A DNA stretch of 64,000 nt, from positions 124,001-188,000 of the forward strand of contig NZ_JAALCR010000011.1 of assembly GCF_011065895.1 (NCBI RefSeq), given 5' to 3'. Numbering within the stretch: position 1 is the first letter of the stretch; every line of letters begins with the position of its first letter. The notes below the pieces were generated by a model that saw only the letters and a program-made list of their open reading frames with translations, made no database searches and was not told the DNA's origin. The position numbers were made by a program, and so were the translations under genes. Positions 9,494 through 19,125 of this stretch are shown here, in pieces. This DNA is from Paludisphaera rhizosphaerae. GTDB taxonomy: Bacteria > Planctomycetota > Planctomycetia > Isosphaerales > Isosphaeraceae.

Positions 9494-10111
9494 TCACTTC
9501 TTGGCGGCCTCGTAAAGCCGGCCGACCTCGGTCCAGTCGATCACGTTCCAGAAGGCCGTGATGTATTCAGGCCGACGGTTCTGATACTTGAGGTAGTAGG
9601 CGTGCTCCCAGACGTCGAGACCGAGGAGCGGGGTGGCCCCTTCCATGATCGGACTGTCCTGGTTGGCCGTCGAGGTGACGGCCAGCTTGCCGTCCTTGCC
9701 GACCGACAGCCAGGCCCAGCCGGAGCCGAACCGAGTCGTGGCGGCCTTGGTGAAGGCCTCCTTGAACGCGGCGAAACCGCCGAGTTCCGAGGCGATCGCG
9801 TCGGCCAGGGCGCCCTTGGGCTCGCCGCCGCCGCCGGGGCCAATGATCTTCCAGAAGAACGAGTGGTTGGCGTGTCCGCCGCCGTTGTTCCGCACCGCCG
9901 TCCGGATCGACTCAGGGACCGCGTTCAGGTCGGCGATCAGTTCCTCGATCGGCTTCCCCTGAAGGCTGGGCTGGTCCTTGAGGGCGGCGTTGAGGTTGTT
10001 GACGTAGGCGGCGTGGTGCTTGTCGTGGTGGATCTCCATCGTCTTGGCGTCGATGTGAGGCTCCAGCGCGCCGAAGTCGTAGGTCAGCGGGGGCACGGTG
10101 TATTCGGCCAT
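9494..10111 (-). CDS. sodA: Superoxide dismutase, Mn/Fe family (Mn-type residues)
   Basis: A 205-residue enzyme that converts superoxide to oxygen and hydrogen peroxide. Metal ligands are visible in [15 protein letters not shown], in [10 protein letters not shown], and in the signature [18 protein letters not shown]. The Gln in TANQDSP is the second-shell residue typical of Mn enzymes, so Mn or cambialistic use is more likely than strict Fe. The ATG at 10111 is the one that gives the usual start ([20 protein letters not shown]); AAGGAG lies ten bases upstream. No secretion signal is present, so it acts in the cytoplasm. A terminator follows at 9395-9436. Confidence 0.96.
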   Translation of the reverse strand: MAEYTVPPLTYDFGALEPHIDAKTMEIHHDKHHAAYVNNLNAALKDQPSLQGKPIEELIADLNAVPESIRTAVRNNGGGHANHSFFWKIIGPGGGGEPKGALADAIASELGGFAAFKEAFTKAATTRFGSGWAWLSVGKDGKLAVTSTANQDSPIMEGATPLLGLDVWEHAYYLKYQNRRPEYITAFWNVIDWTEVGRLYEAAKK

Positions 10112-10261
10112 AATCCTGTCGCTCCTTGTTCCCTGGGGCTGCGGCCCCCGGCCGGCCTGATCGCCGCCGGCGGGCGGGCCCAACGTCCCGGACAAACTAC
10201 CATAGCCCGGACCGGTTCTCCAGGAATCGGAGGCAAGTCCCGCGCCGCCCGTCGCTTCCGA

Positions 10262-11935
10262 TCAGGCCGTCGCCGACCGCAAAGCCAGAGCCCAGGCGTC
10301 GGCCGCGGCGCGAGCCGTGAGGGCCGGCGACGCTTCCTGACGAGCCGTCCGACGAACCGTGGTCGCCGACTTGCTGATGCTCAGCGAGTAGCTGGCGACG
10401 CTCGATCCGTCCGATGACTGGATCCGGACGATCAACGACGAGTTCCTCGGTGCGTTGGTTCTGGCCGAACCGCTCCCCTGAGCGACGACCCGCCCTCGAC
10501 CGTTCAGGATCTGCACCACGGTCCCCGGCGCCGAAACCTGATAGACGCCGGCCGCGCCGGCCTGGAACGAGTAGTAGTCGACGTCGCCCGTCGTCAGCGT
10601 GAGGCTGGCGATGGTCGTCGAAACGGTCTTCCCCAGCTTGGTGGCCCTGGACGTGGTGTTGTTGGACTCAAAGCGATCGGCGGAGACGACGACCGGCGTG
10701 TAGATCGGCCCCGAGGGGGTCGACGTGACGGGCGTTGTGGTCGGACTCGTGACGACCGGCGAGGGAGTCGAGGTGACGGGCGTTGAGACCTGAGGCGCCT
10801 TCGACATCGAAACCGTCAGGCTGTAGGCGCCGACGGAGAAAACGTCGCGTGTAGCCCCCGTCACAGCCACGTAGTAGCGATGGCCCGCGACGATCGACCC
10901 CATGGAAGCCTTGGCGTCGTTGCTCCACTTGCTCGCGTCGGAGGCCTGGCCGAGCAGCGTTCCGTTCTCGTCGAAGACCTTGACCAGCGGGCTGAGCATG
11001 CTCACGTTCGAGGCTGAGGCGATGACCTGCCAGGAGCCGCTCGCGTAGCTCGGGGCGACGAAGCTGAACCACTCCACGTCGCCGATCGCCGTGAGGGACG
11101 CACCGTACGCGGTTGACGTCTGAGTCGTCTGAACGGCGGGCGATAGGTCGATGGGCTTCGCGGCGCTGAGCCCGTAACCGGCGTTCTGGTAGACGTCCAG
11201 CTTGCGGGCGCCGTAGATGGCCTGGATCCCCGCGATGTCGCCGTCGTCCAGACCGCCGACCTCGCCGCCGTAGACGGGACGCATCACTTCCTGATCGTTG
11301 GGCGTGTGGGCCAGCCCCAGCGCGTGGCCGGTCTCGTGCAGGACAACGCTGTACAGGTCGTACTGGGTCCCAATGGAGTATGACATGCCGAGATTGATCT
11401 CAACATCCCCGCCGGCCGTCGATCCCATCGGCGGCGGATAGTACGTCTGGGCGAGGGTCTGCGTGTCGTTCACCAACACATCGCCGCCGATCCGGATGTC
11501 GCCGAAGCGGGAGTCTCCCTGCTGCGCTCCGGGCATGTTCTCCGGGTAGGCTCCGTCCAAAACTGGAACGATGTTGATGTTCGCCGACGCCTGCCAGGTG
11601 GCCAGGGCCCGGGCGATCTCGCGCTGCCACACCCCGGCCCCGAACTTGGCGTTGAACGCCGAGTTGATCCCGTTCGTGCCGCTGATCCACTGGACGCCGT
11701 CCGGCGCGATGCTGTAGGTGATCCGGGAGGGGTTCGCCCAACTGGCGCCCGAAAGGACGTAATCGTACCCCTCCGTCGCCATCAGCGCCCGGACTTCAAG
11801 CACCTCCAACGCCGAGGGCCAACGACGCGGCACTCGCTGGAGTTTCGCCTCGCCCCATCCTCTAACCCGCCGCACAACCTCCTTGTACGTCTTCCAGGAC
11901 CTCTCTCCGAGAGCCCGCATGGGAAGCCCAAGCAT
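10262..11935 (-). CDS. Matrixin-like secreted zinc metalloprotease with PPC-type domains
   Basis: A 557-residue extracellular protease. The N-terminus has a basic stretch and LEVLEVRALMA, a variant of the planctomycete LEPR-XLL motif, and no ordinary signal peptide. The catalytic domain spans about residues 60-245 and carries HETGHALGLAH, the HExxHxxGxxH zinc site of metzincins, followed by the Met-turn candidate EVMRPVYG. Two PPC-like beta domains follow (about 260-385 and 425-520), separated by a Thr/Pro/Ser linker at about 390-420. The start is uncertain: GTG 11941, ATG 11935 and ATG 11920 are all possible, and none has a good ribosome site. Confidence 0.85.
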   Translation of the reverse strand: MLGLPMRALGERSWKTYKEVVRRVRGWGEAKLQRVPRRWPSALEVLEVRALMATEGYDYVLSGASWANPSRITYSIAPDGVQWISGTNGINSAFNAKFGAGVWQREIARALATWQASANINIVPVLDGAYPENMPGAQQGDSRFGDIRIGGDVLVNDTQTLAQTYYPPPMGSTAGGDVEINLGMSYSIGTQYDLYSVVLHETGHALGLAHTPNDQEVMRPVYGGEVGGLDDGDIAGIQAIYGARKLDVYQNAGYGLSAAKPIDLSPAVQTTQTSTAYGASLTAIGDVEWFSFVAPSYASGSWQVIASASNVSMLSPLVKVFDENGTLLGQASDASKWSNDAKASMGSIVAGHRYYVAVTGATRDVFSVGAYSLTVSMSKAPQVSTPVTSTPSPVVTSPTTTPVTSTPSGPIYTPVVVSADRFESNNTTSRATKLGKTVSTTIASLTLTTGDVDYYSFQAGAAGVYQVSAPGTVVQILNGRGRVVAQGSGSARTNAPRNSSLIVRIQSSDGSSVASYSLSISKSATTVRRTARQEASPALTARAAADAWALALRSATA

Positions 11936-12569
11936 GTGCACCCCGCTGGTCGTCGGGCTCGGCTGAGGATCCGGGTGCAGGAGAGTTTTGAACCATCCGA
12001 CCGCCGCCGAGTTCCAAGACGCCTGGATCGCGTCTCAAACCGTCGATGACCGTGGATCGTCCCCGTCTCCTTGGCCCTTTCGCCAGCCCTAGCCGCTTCG
12101 CCTGCATCAGCCCTCCCTGTTCCAAGCCCCACATCCCTGGCAAAGCCAATCGCCGTCGCCGGCGGCGCTTCCCCTTGGGGGTTTCCCATGACTGTCGAGA
12201 AATCGAGATACACAGAGGTTTTCGATTACAGCGATCTCGACCGCATTACCGCATGCCCGAGGACTGCCGAATTTCCCTGTGATTCCTCCGATACAGGAAA
12301 ACTAGAGCGCGATTCCAGAGATCATCTAAAGAATCCGGAGAGGCCCGCCGACACAGGCCGGACGACCCTACCCCACCGCGCCGACGGTACCGGTCATGCG
12401 GATTGCTCCAACGCGATAGTGAACACACCGTCATTGGCTCATGGGGCCAATTCATCAACCGCCGCCCGGGCCGTTCCCCGAAGACTTGCGACGCCCTGTC
12501 GGGAGGGATAGGTTGAGCGTGTCCGTCGCCTTTTCCGTCGGCGACGCCCCACTCGCGTCGAGGCCCTGC
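11936..12569. promoter_or_regulatory. Divergent intergenic region
   Basis: About 630 bases separate the divergent protease and hydrolase genes. Several short frames are open here but none has a recognisable protein or a good ribosome site, apart from GGGAGGG at 12501, which could serve TTG 12513 or GTG 12519 as earlier starts of the hydrolase. The stretch near 12290-12345 is AT-richer than its surroundings. No RNA gene was recognised. Confidence 0.35.
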
Positions 12570-14591
12570 ATGCGAGCCAACGAACCGGTCGATCCTCGCG
12601 ACGCTTACGGAGCCTTCATCCGACGTCAGCCCAAACCGTCGCCCCCGCCGACGAACGCCTCGGGCTGGGACGAACATCTGAGAAAGGTCCGAAAGGGCCT
12701 GTACGAAGCGCTTGGCCTCGACCACGTTAAGGGCTGCGACCTCGCTCCCGAAGTCCTCGGGGTGGTGGAGCGGGACGACTACGTCATTGAACGACTGACG
12801 TTCCAGAGTCAGCCGGACGTACGGGTTACGGCGAACCTTTACCGTCCTCGACGCCAGGACGGACCCGCTCCCGGCGTGCTCTGCGTCCACGGCCACTGGC
12901 CCTGGGCCCGAATCGATCCGACCGTGCAAGCTCGTTGCATCGGCCTGGCGAAGCTCGGGTACATCTGTCTCTGCGTCGACGCCTTCGGAGCCGGGGAACG
13001 AGCCCCGATCCCGGCGCGGGGGACTTACCACGGCGGCCCCCCCGCGGGCATGCTCTGGGCGGCCGGCGTCCCGCTCATCGGGCTTCAGGTTCACGATAAC
13101 CGCCGGGCCGTCGACTACCTGACCTCCCGCGCGGAAGTCGATCCCACGCGGTTGGCGATCACCGGCGCTTCCGGCGGCGGCAACCAGACGCTCTACGCCG
13201 GGGCTCTCGACGATCGCTTCACGGCCGTCGTCCCCGTCTGCGGCGTCGGAACTTATGAGGCCTACCTGGAGACCGCGTGCTGCGTCTGCGAGGTCGTCCC
13301 GGGCGGCCTGAAGTTCGCCCGCACCGGCGACGTTCTGGCGATGATCGCGCCTCGGGCCCTGCTGGTCGTCAGCGCTCTTCAGGACTCTCCCCAGTTCAGC
13401 TTTGGGGAAGCCGCCAAGAGCGTCGCCCGCGCCCGGTCTCGCTTCGAGGCACTCGGCGCGGGGGATCGCCTGCGACACGTCGGGATCGATTCCAAGCACG
13501 ACTACAACCAGCCGATGCGCGAGGCCATGTACGGCTGGCTCGACCGATGGCTGCGCGGCAAGGGAGATGGCTCGCCCGTCGCCGAACCGATGATCGTCAC
13601 CGAGGACCCCGAGACGCTCCGGTGCTACCCGGACGGTCCGTCACGGCCGAAGTCGATCGTCTCCGTCCCGGAATTCGGCCGTCGCCAGGCCGCGGCCCTA
13701 CTCGCCGCCCTTCCGCCGCCGCCCGACCATCGAGAAGCCTGGGAGGCCGAGGCCGCAACCCTCCGCGCCGATTTAGCGGAGGTGCTCGGCGGCCTGCCGG
13801 AAACGGCGCCGAGAGTCTTGCGAACAAGCTACGACCCCGCACGACGACTCGCGACGATCGAGATGGAACCCGAGCCCGGACTGATGCTTCGGGGCTACCT
13901 ATCACTCCCTGAGCCCTCCGCCGTCGATCCGCCGAGCGTCGTGATCCACGCGAGCGAGGAAGAGGTTACGGCCGAGGCCGCTCAGGAACGGGGCATGCGT
14001 CGAACCGGCAAGGCCGGCCTGGCCGTCGCGACCGTCGAGCTGCGAGCCCTGGGGAGACTCAAGCCGGCGACCTCCCGAGTGGCCAACGCGGCCGACCACA
14101 ACGAGGCCGAATGGGGGGTCTGGATAGGCCGCCCCCTGCTCGGCCAATGGGTCTATGACCTGCTCCAGTGGATCGAAGTCGTGACAGACGTCGTCGACCG
14201 GCTGCCAGAAGCGGCGAGTTTCCGCCGAGCGCCGATTTCGCTCCAGGGCCAGGGAGTGGCCGGCATCGCGGCCATCCTCGCGTCGCCGTACGCTCCGGGC
14301 GTCGCGAACGTGACCGCCGACTTCGCTCCAGTGCAACTTGCCGAAGGCTCGCCGACGGCGCAGAAATCGATCCGAATGGGTGCACTCGCCCCTAACCTCT
14401 TGAGGCTTGGCGACATCGGCCGACTGGCCTCCCTCGCGGCGCCGCGAGGGCTAGAGGTCTCTTACGACGTGGGGCCCGACGGGGCTTCCCTTTGGCCGTT
14501 CGAGATCCTTCCGGAGTTCGCTCACACCCAGGCCGTCTATCGGCTCTATGACGCGGAGGATCGGTTCTCGATCCAGGCTCCCGGGAAATGA
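12570..14591 (+). CDS. Two-domain alpha/beta hydrolase (acetyl xylan esterase-like)
   Basis: A 673-residue protein with two alpha/beta-hydrolase halves. The first (about residues 1-330) has an oxyanion-type HGHWPW, the nucleophile elbow GASGGGNQ and a late His in DSKHDYNQPM, so it should be an active serine esterase; similarity in style is to AXE1/Abhydrolase_7 proteins of planctomycetes. The second half (about 400-673) keeps the fold outline, but its elbow reads GQGVAG with no Ser. No clear signal peptide is visible from ATG 12570. Earlier starts at TTG 12513 or GTG 12519 have a better ribosome site (GGGAGGG) and would add 17-19 residues. Confidence 0.78.
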   Translation: MRANEPVDPRDAYGAFIRRQPKPSPPPTNASGWDEHLRKVRKGLYEALGLDHVKGCDLAPEVLGVVERDDYVIERLTFQSQPDVRVTANLYRPRRQDGPAPGVLCVHGHWPWARIDPTVQARCIGLAKLGYICLCVDAFGAGERAPIPARGTYHGGPPAGMLWAAGVPLIGLQVHDNRRAVDYLTSRAEVDPTRLAITGASGGGNQTLYAGALDDRFTAVVPVCGVGTYEAYLETACCVCEVVPGGLKFARTGDVLAMIAPRALLVVSALQDSPQFSFGEAAKSVARARSRFEALGAGDRLRHVGIDSKHDYNQPMREAMYGWLDRWLRGKGDGSPVAEPMIVTEDPETLRCYPDGPSRPKSIVSVPEFGRRQAAALLAALPPPPDHREAWEAEAATLRADLAEVLGGLPETAPRVLRTSYDPARRLATIEMEPEPGLMLRGYLSLPEPSAVDPPSVVIHASEEEVTAEAAQERGMRRTGKAGLAVATVELRALGRLKPATSRVANAADHNEAEWGVWIGRPLLGQWVYDLLQWIEVVTDVVDRLPEAASFRRAPISLQGQGVAGIAAILASPYAPGVANVTADFAPVQLAEGSPTAQKSIRMGALAPNLLRLGDIGRLASLAAPRGLEVSYDVGPDGASLWPFEILPEFAHTQAVYRLYDAEDRFSIQAPGK

Positions 14592-14836
14592 GCATCGGCC
14601 GCAAATCGAAGCGGTTCGGCGACGTCCTGGTCCGACCGAGGGGGTTTTGACGCCGATAAAGAGGAGCTTCGCGCGCCGGGCGCATTGACGGGTGTCGGGG
14701 ACTTCCGATAATTAAAGAGATATCGGGAAATGTGCCCTGTCGCCCGGTCGAGGTTCCTTGTCCCTCGACCGGAATGCGAGCCCGCGCGGATCAGCCCGTC
14801 CCCATTCGATCCCGCTCTCCCCATCTCGGACGGCCC

Positions 14837-16804
14837 ATGCAAGACCAACCGATCTCAATCCCTCGCATCGATCTGGAACGCCCCCCCGCTCGTTCATCGA
14901 TCTTGGGACGGCTCGCGGGGTTGCTCAGCGTGCTCGGTGTGCTCGGGGCCGGAGCCTGGGCGTGGGAGCAAGGTTATCGCCCCTCGTGGCTCCAGAGCAA
15001 CCAGGCCCTCCCGTTCGAACTGGTCGAGGTCGACCGTGGCGACATCGCCGATTACGTCGTCGAATACGGAACCGTGGAGAGCGCGTCGGACGCCGTCGTT
15101 CGTTGCCAGGTTGAAGCTCTGATCGGCCTGGTCGGCGGCAGTAATTCGAACGGCACGACCAAGGGCTCAGGCTCGACCTCTGGCTCGACTCAATCGTCGA
15201 GCTCTCAATCCACGACGCCCACCACCACAACGTCTTCCACCAAAAGCTCATCCTCGTCGACGGCCAAGAGCGGATCGAGTACGAGCGGGTCGAGTACGAG
15301 CAAATCGAGCACGAGCGGGACGTCCGGGACGAGCTCTTCAAGCACCACGTCCTCAAGCTCCAGCACTTCGTCCTCAAGCTCCTCGGGAACCTCGACGAGC
15401 AAGAAGCCGACGATCCGCAGCTTCAACTACACGGTCGCCAAGTACACCCCCCTGAAGCGGACGACCGCGACCTCGAAATCATCGTCGACGTCCGGCAGCA
15501 ATTCCGGTTCGAGTGGTTCGGGCGGCGGCGGAGGAGGCGGCGGCGGCCGAGGCGGTCGCGGCGGCGGAGGCGGCGGCGGGATGGAGGAGAAGCCCGGGTC
15601 GACCCGAATCATCTCGATCCTCCCTGAGGGAACTCACGTCAAGCCGGGGGACGTGGTCTGCGAGTTGGACTCGGCCTCTTATCGCGATGAGGTGAAGGCT
15701 CAGCAGGTCCGCTGGCTCCAGGCCAAGTCGTTCGTCGAACAGGCGAATGCGAACCTCGCCGTCAACGAGATCACCTTGCGCGAGTATCGCGACGGGATCT
15801 ATCCGCAGGACATGCAGCTCATCCGTCAGTATGTGCAAACCTGCGAGATCGACCGCGACCGCGCCGCCCGCAACGTCGAGTGGTCGCGCACGGTGCAACA
15901 AAAGGGCCTCCGCACCAGCTCCCAGCTCAAGGCCGACGAGCTCTCCCTCGACCAGACCGATTTCGTCCTCAGCGAGGCCAAGGGGATGCTCGAACGGCTG
16001 GAGAAGTACACCGGCCCGAAGAACCTCAAGGAACTTGAGGCCAAGCTAGCCTCGATCCGCGCGGACAAGCTCGCCCAGGACGCCAGCTTCGCCCTCGAGG
16101 ACGAACGCCTCCGCCGGCTGGAGAAGAACGTCGCGGCCTGCACCCTCCGCGCGCCGGGCGAGGGCATCGTGGTTTACGTCAACCAGACTAACGGCTGGGG
16201 ACGCACCGAAGCAGGCATTCAGGAAGGGGTGACGGTCCGACAGGACCAGCCCATCTTCCAGCTCCCCGACCCGAAGCGGATGCGGATCAAGGCCCGAATC
16301 AACGAGACGAAGGTTTCACTCCTGCGTCCGGGACAGGGCTGCACGATCCGAATCGATGCATTCCCCGACCGCCCGCTTCAAGGCAAGGTGACCGACGTCA
16401 CGGCAATCGCAGCCCCGGTCAACGGCCCGTTGTCCGACGTCCGCGGCTATTACGCCCTGATCGACGTCGTCGACGGCTTCGAGGACCTTCGCCCCGGCCT
16501 CAGCGCTGAGGTCTCCTTCCTGCACGACCGTCGTTTGCATGTCGAGCGCGTCCCCCTGAACTCCGTCCGCCAGGTTGGAGGCCAGTCGTTCGTGGCCGTT
16601 CATGAGCCGGCCTCTGGCCCCGAGGGTAAGCCGGCCTACCGATGGCAAAAGGTCGACCTGGGCCTGAGTGATTCGGATTACGTCGAGGTCGTCTCGGGCG
16701 TCCGCCAGGGAGACCGCGTGATCGCCGACCCGACCACGCTGGCTCCCCCCTCCCCGACCAAGCCCGGTTCGTCGGGCTCGGAGGTCGCTTCCGTCTCGCC
16801 TTGA
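14837..16804 (+). CDS. HlyD/MacA-like adaptor protein with a large low-complexity insert
   Basis: A 655-residue paralog of the adaptor at 3208, sharing the sequence VxCQVE, ILPEGTxVKxGDxVCELDSA, the coiled coil and the APGxGxVVYxN hairpin. A membrane helix is at about residues 22-44. Unlike the sister, about 160 residues of Ser/Thr then Gly repeats (94-253) interrupt the first half of the lipoyl-like hairpin, exactly between its two conserved blocks. ATG 14837 is chosen because the coding of the membrane helix follows soon after; an upstream in-frame ATG exists at 14732. No ABC or TolC gene is adjacent, so it may share the pump of the 591-7344 operon or use one elsewhere. Confidence 0.83.
   Translation: MQDQPISIPRIDLERPPARSSILGRLAGLLSVLGVLGAGAWAWEQGYRPSWLQSNQALPFELVEVDRGDIADYVVEYGTVESASDAVVRCQVEALIGLVGGSNSNGTTKGSGSTSGSTQSSSSQSTTPTTTTSSTKSSSSSTAKSGSSTSGSSTSKSSTSGTSGTSSSSTTSSSSSTSSSSSSGTSTSKKPTIRSFNYTVAKYTPLKRTTATSKSSSTSGSNSGSSGSGGGGGGGGGRGGRGGGGGGGMEEKPGSTRIISILPEGTHVKPGDVVCELDSASYRDEVKAQQVRWLQAKSFVEQANANLAVNEITLREYRDGIYPQDMQLIRQYVQTCEIDRDRAARNVEWSRTVQQKGLRTSSQLKADELSLDQTDFVLSEAKGMLERLEKYTGPKNLKELEAKLASIRADKLAQDASFALEDERLRRLEKNVAACTLRAPGEGIVVYVNQTNGWGRTEAGIQEGVTVRQDQPIFQLPDPKRMRIKARINETKVSLLRPGQGCTIRIDAFPDRPLQGKVTDVTAIAAPVNGPLSDVRGYYALIDVVDGFEDLRPGLSAEVSFLHDRRLHVERVPLNSVRQVGGQSFVAVHEPASGPEGKPAYRWQKVDLGLSDSDYVEVVSGVRQGDRVIADPTTLAPPSPTKPGSSGSEVASVSP
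15116..15595 (+). repeat. Ser/Thr and Gly simple-sequence insert in the adaptor gene
   Basis: The tract encodes runs of Ser and Thr (about 15150-15420), a short non-repetitive piece (IRSFNYTVAKYTPLKRT, about 15412-15465) and a Gly-rich run (15480-15580). Codons such as AGC, TCG, ACG and GGC recur with small changes, as expected of slippage growth. It is in frame and has no stops. Confidence 0.8.
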
Positions 16805-16815
16805 GCGTTGGCCGA

Positions 16816-17727
16816 TTAGAGATCGTCCGTTCCAGCCGCCGCGGCGACCAGATCGGCGACCGTCTCTTCCAGCAGAGGCTCGCCCCCGAAGGTCATGCCC
16901 AGCACCTGGATGCGGTCGGTCGCGATCTGATTCCGGGGCCGCGTGATCTCGCCCTCGATCGGTCCGTTCGTCCCGGAGAACCGTTGCGCCAACCGGGCGA
17001 CCTCATACTCGGAGACGTAGCGATCACAGCAGTTGAACATGCGTCCCGAAACGGCCGAAGCATCCGCCTTGAGCAGCACCTCGACGGCTCGCGCCACGTC
17101 GGCGGCGTGGACCTCCTTGCCCCCCTTCCGACATTCGACCGGACGCCCCGCCACGACGTTGCGGATCAGCCTGAACCACTTGGAAGCCGTCGCCGGCCGC
17201 GCCATTCCGTAGACGCCGCTCGGCCGCAGCGAGCAGACGTTCAAACGCCCGCTCAATCCATAGCTGGCGACGAACGACTCGACTGCGGCCTTGTGCGCGC
17301 CGTAGTGGTTGCTGCTCCAGGTCGGGTGGGTCTCATCGAGGGGCCGGTCGGGCAGGATCTCGTCGTGCACGGCGCAAGAGGAGATGAAGACGACGCGGCC
17401 GACGCCCGCCTCGCGAGCCCGCTCGAAGAGTCGAATCGTCCCCACGACGTTGCGTTCGACGAACTCGACGACGTCCCCCTCCCCACCGCGAAAGGCTTGC
17501 CCCGGGCGGTCGAGCGCGGCGTGGACGAGGGCGTCGGCGCCACGGACCAACTCGCGGGCCGACCGATCATCGTCGAGGCCGCCTTCGATCCAGAGGATGT
17601 CGTCGGGGAGTCCGGCCAGATCGCTCGAAGGCCGCTGCCAACAGATAGGCTGATGTCCCAGAGCCGCCAGATGTGAGACGATGTAACGACCCACGAAGCC
17701 GGTCGCGCCCGTGACTGCGATCCTCAT
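16816..17727 (-). CDS. NAD(P)-dependent epimerase/dehydratase (extended SDR)
   Basis: A 303-residue enzyme of the extended short-chain dehydrogenase family. It starts with the Rossmann motif TGATGFVGRYI, carries Ser in ISSCAVHDE and the YxxxK pair in NHYGAHKAAVE, as in UDP-glucose epimerase-like proteins. The substrate is not evident; nucleotide sugars are the commonest for this fold. ATG 17727 is used since the fold starts at once (MRIAVTGATG) and GGGAGGG lies upstream. It is divergent from the SGNH hydrolase gene with only 63 bases between starts. Confidence 0.88.
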   Translation of the reverse strand: MRIAVTGATGFVGRYIVSHLAALGHQPICWQRPSSDLAGLPDDILWIEGGLDDDRSARELVRGADALVHAALDRPGQAFRGGEGDVVEFVERNVVGTIRLFERAREAGVGRVVFISSCAVHDEILPDRPLDETHPTWSSNHYGAHKAAVESFVASYGLSGRLNVCSLRPSGVYGMARPATASKWFRLIRNVVAGRPVECRKGGKEVHAADVARAVEVLLKADASAVSGRMFNCCDRYVSEYEVARLAQRFSGTNGPIEGEITRPRNQIATDRIQVLGMTFGGEPLLEETVADLVAAAAGTDDL

Positions 17728-17790
17728 CAAACTCACCCTCCCTGCCCCTCGATCCGGCGGGCGGCGACCGCGAAGTCGGAGACGACGACC

Positions 17791-19125
17791 TTGGACCCCG
17801 CCCCACAGCCCGCCCCCGCCAATCAACCGTCGTCCACGCGGATCCGACGGTTCAAGCGGTTCATCTTACTCGCCACGCTTGCCGCCGTCGCCCTGACGAT
17901 CGCGTCGTTCCGTGTCGGTCGCTACTATGCGGTCGAGACCTGGAACACCGTCCGCCGGGCCGTCATCTATCAAGTCACCGGCCTCACCCCGGACCGCGCC
18001 GAGATCGAGGCCGACTGGAAGCGCCGACGCAATCTGACGCTCCAAAGCACAGAGGAAACACTCCGGAAATTCTACGACGGCACCGATGAGAACATGCGGG
18101 CCCTCTTCCGCGTCGCGGGGATGGACCCCGAACACGGCCTGGTCCGATACGGCCGCGCGGACCAGACGTTCCTCATCTCCTCCAAGGTCTTCGAACGCGA
18201 CGACTCGGGACGATCGTATCGATTCCTGCCCAATACGCGGTCGATCTGGCTCCGCCAGGTGGTGCTCCTCAACGGCCCATTCAGCCTCCTCCTGGTCCCC
18301 AACACCCCCGAGGTCCGCGAGGCCGCCGGCCGCGCGGGGGCGATCGTCGACGAGCCCTCGGCCACGACGACCAACTCATGGGGACTGCGAGGACCCGAGC
18401 CCGATCCCAGCGCCCCGCTTCGAGGGGTGATCCTGGGCGATTCGTTCATGCAGGGGATGTTCAGCCCCGACGATCAGACGCCGCCGGTCCACCTGGCTCG
18501 CCGCCTCTCCGAACTCCGCGGAACGGCCGTCTCCGTGGCCAACACCGGACATATGGGCTACTCGCCGGAACAGTATTTCTACTCGCTCAAGGAATACGGC
18601 GAGCGGATGAAGCCGCACTTCGTGGTGGTCAGCGTCTGCCCCAACGACTTCGGCAGCGAGTTCGACATTCTCCAGGGCCGTCCCGACTGGATCGCCGAGG
18701 CCGAATACTGGATCGAGCAGATCTACGGCTGGTGTCGGGCGCGGAATGTGACGTGCTTGGTCGTTCCGATCCCGAGCTTCCCGCAGGTGGAAAGCACGCG
18801 CAAGGACGGCTTTTACCCGGGGCTGGTGAACAACATCTTCCACGGGCCGCCCGCGAGTTACTGCGATCCGCTGGAACGATTCATCAACGAGAATTTGAAG
18901 CTGAAGATCAAGACGAGGGCCTCGGGCGGTTCCTTCTCCCGAAGCCCGCTGTACAACCGCCATATCGACGACGAACATCTGTCGCCGAAGGGCGCCGAGG
19001 TCTGGGCCGACGTCGTCGCGGAGCGGCTGTCGTTGTGGATGACGGCGACGGCGGACGGATCGCCCGCACCGCCGCCGCCGTCGGCGGTCACTTCTGGCTC
19101 ATCTGCGAGCGAGCCCCGTCAATGA
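17791..19125 (+). CDS. Membrane-anchored SGNH/GDSL-type hydrolase
   Basis: A 444-residue protein with one N-terminal membrane helix (about residues 23-44, FILLATLAAVALTIASF) and a periplasmic SGNH-like domain. The nucleophile block is VILGDSFMQG; the Asp/His block near the C-terminus is DDEHLSPKGAEVW. The Asn/Gly blocks are less clear (ANTGHMGYSPEQY, VCPNDFG). Known members act as esterases or as O-acetyl transferases on sugars and peptidoglycan; the exact activity is unknown here. The start is TTG 17791 with CGGAG upstream. Its last 38 bases overlap the convergent amidase gene. Confidence 0.75.
   Translation: MDPAPQPAPANQPSSTRIRRFKRFILLATLAAVALTIASFRVGRYYAVETWNTVRRAVIYQVTGLTPDRAEIEADWKRRRNLTLQSTEETLRKFYDGTDENMRALFRVAGMDPEHGLVRYGRADQTFLISSKVFERDDSGRSYRFLPNTRSIWLRQVVLLNGPFSLLLVPNTPEVREAAGRAGAIVDEPSATTTNSWGLRGPEPDPSAPLRGVILGDSFMQGMFSPDDQTPPVHLARRLSELRGTAVSVANTGHMGYSPEQYFYSLKEYGERMKPHFVVVSVCPNDFGSEFDILQGRPDWIAEAEYWIEQIYGWCRARNVTCLVVPIPSFPQVESTRKDGFYPGLVNNIFHGPPASYCDPLERFINENLKLKIKTRASGGSFSRSPLYNRHIDDEHLSPKGAEVWADVVAERLSLWMTATADGSPAPPPPSAVTSGSSASEPRQ

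Noticed and set aside
15116-15595. A possible tandem-repeat (minisatellite) or selfish element in the second adaptor gene.
   Set aside because: It is in frame, has no exact unit and codes Ser/Thr then Gly runs. It behaves like low-complexity coding DNA, not a mobile element.
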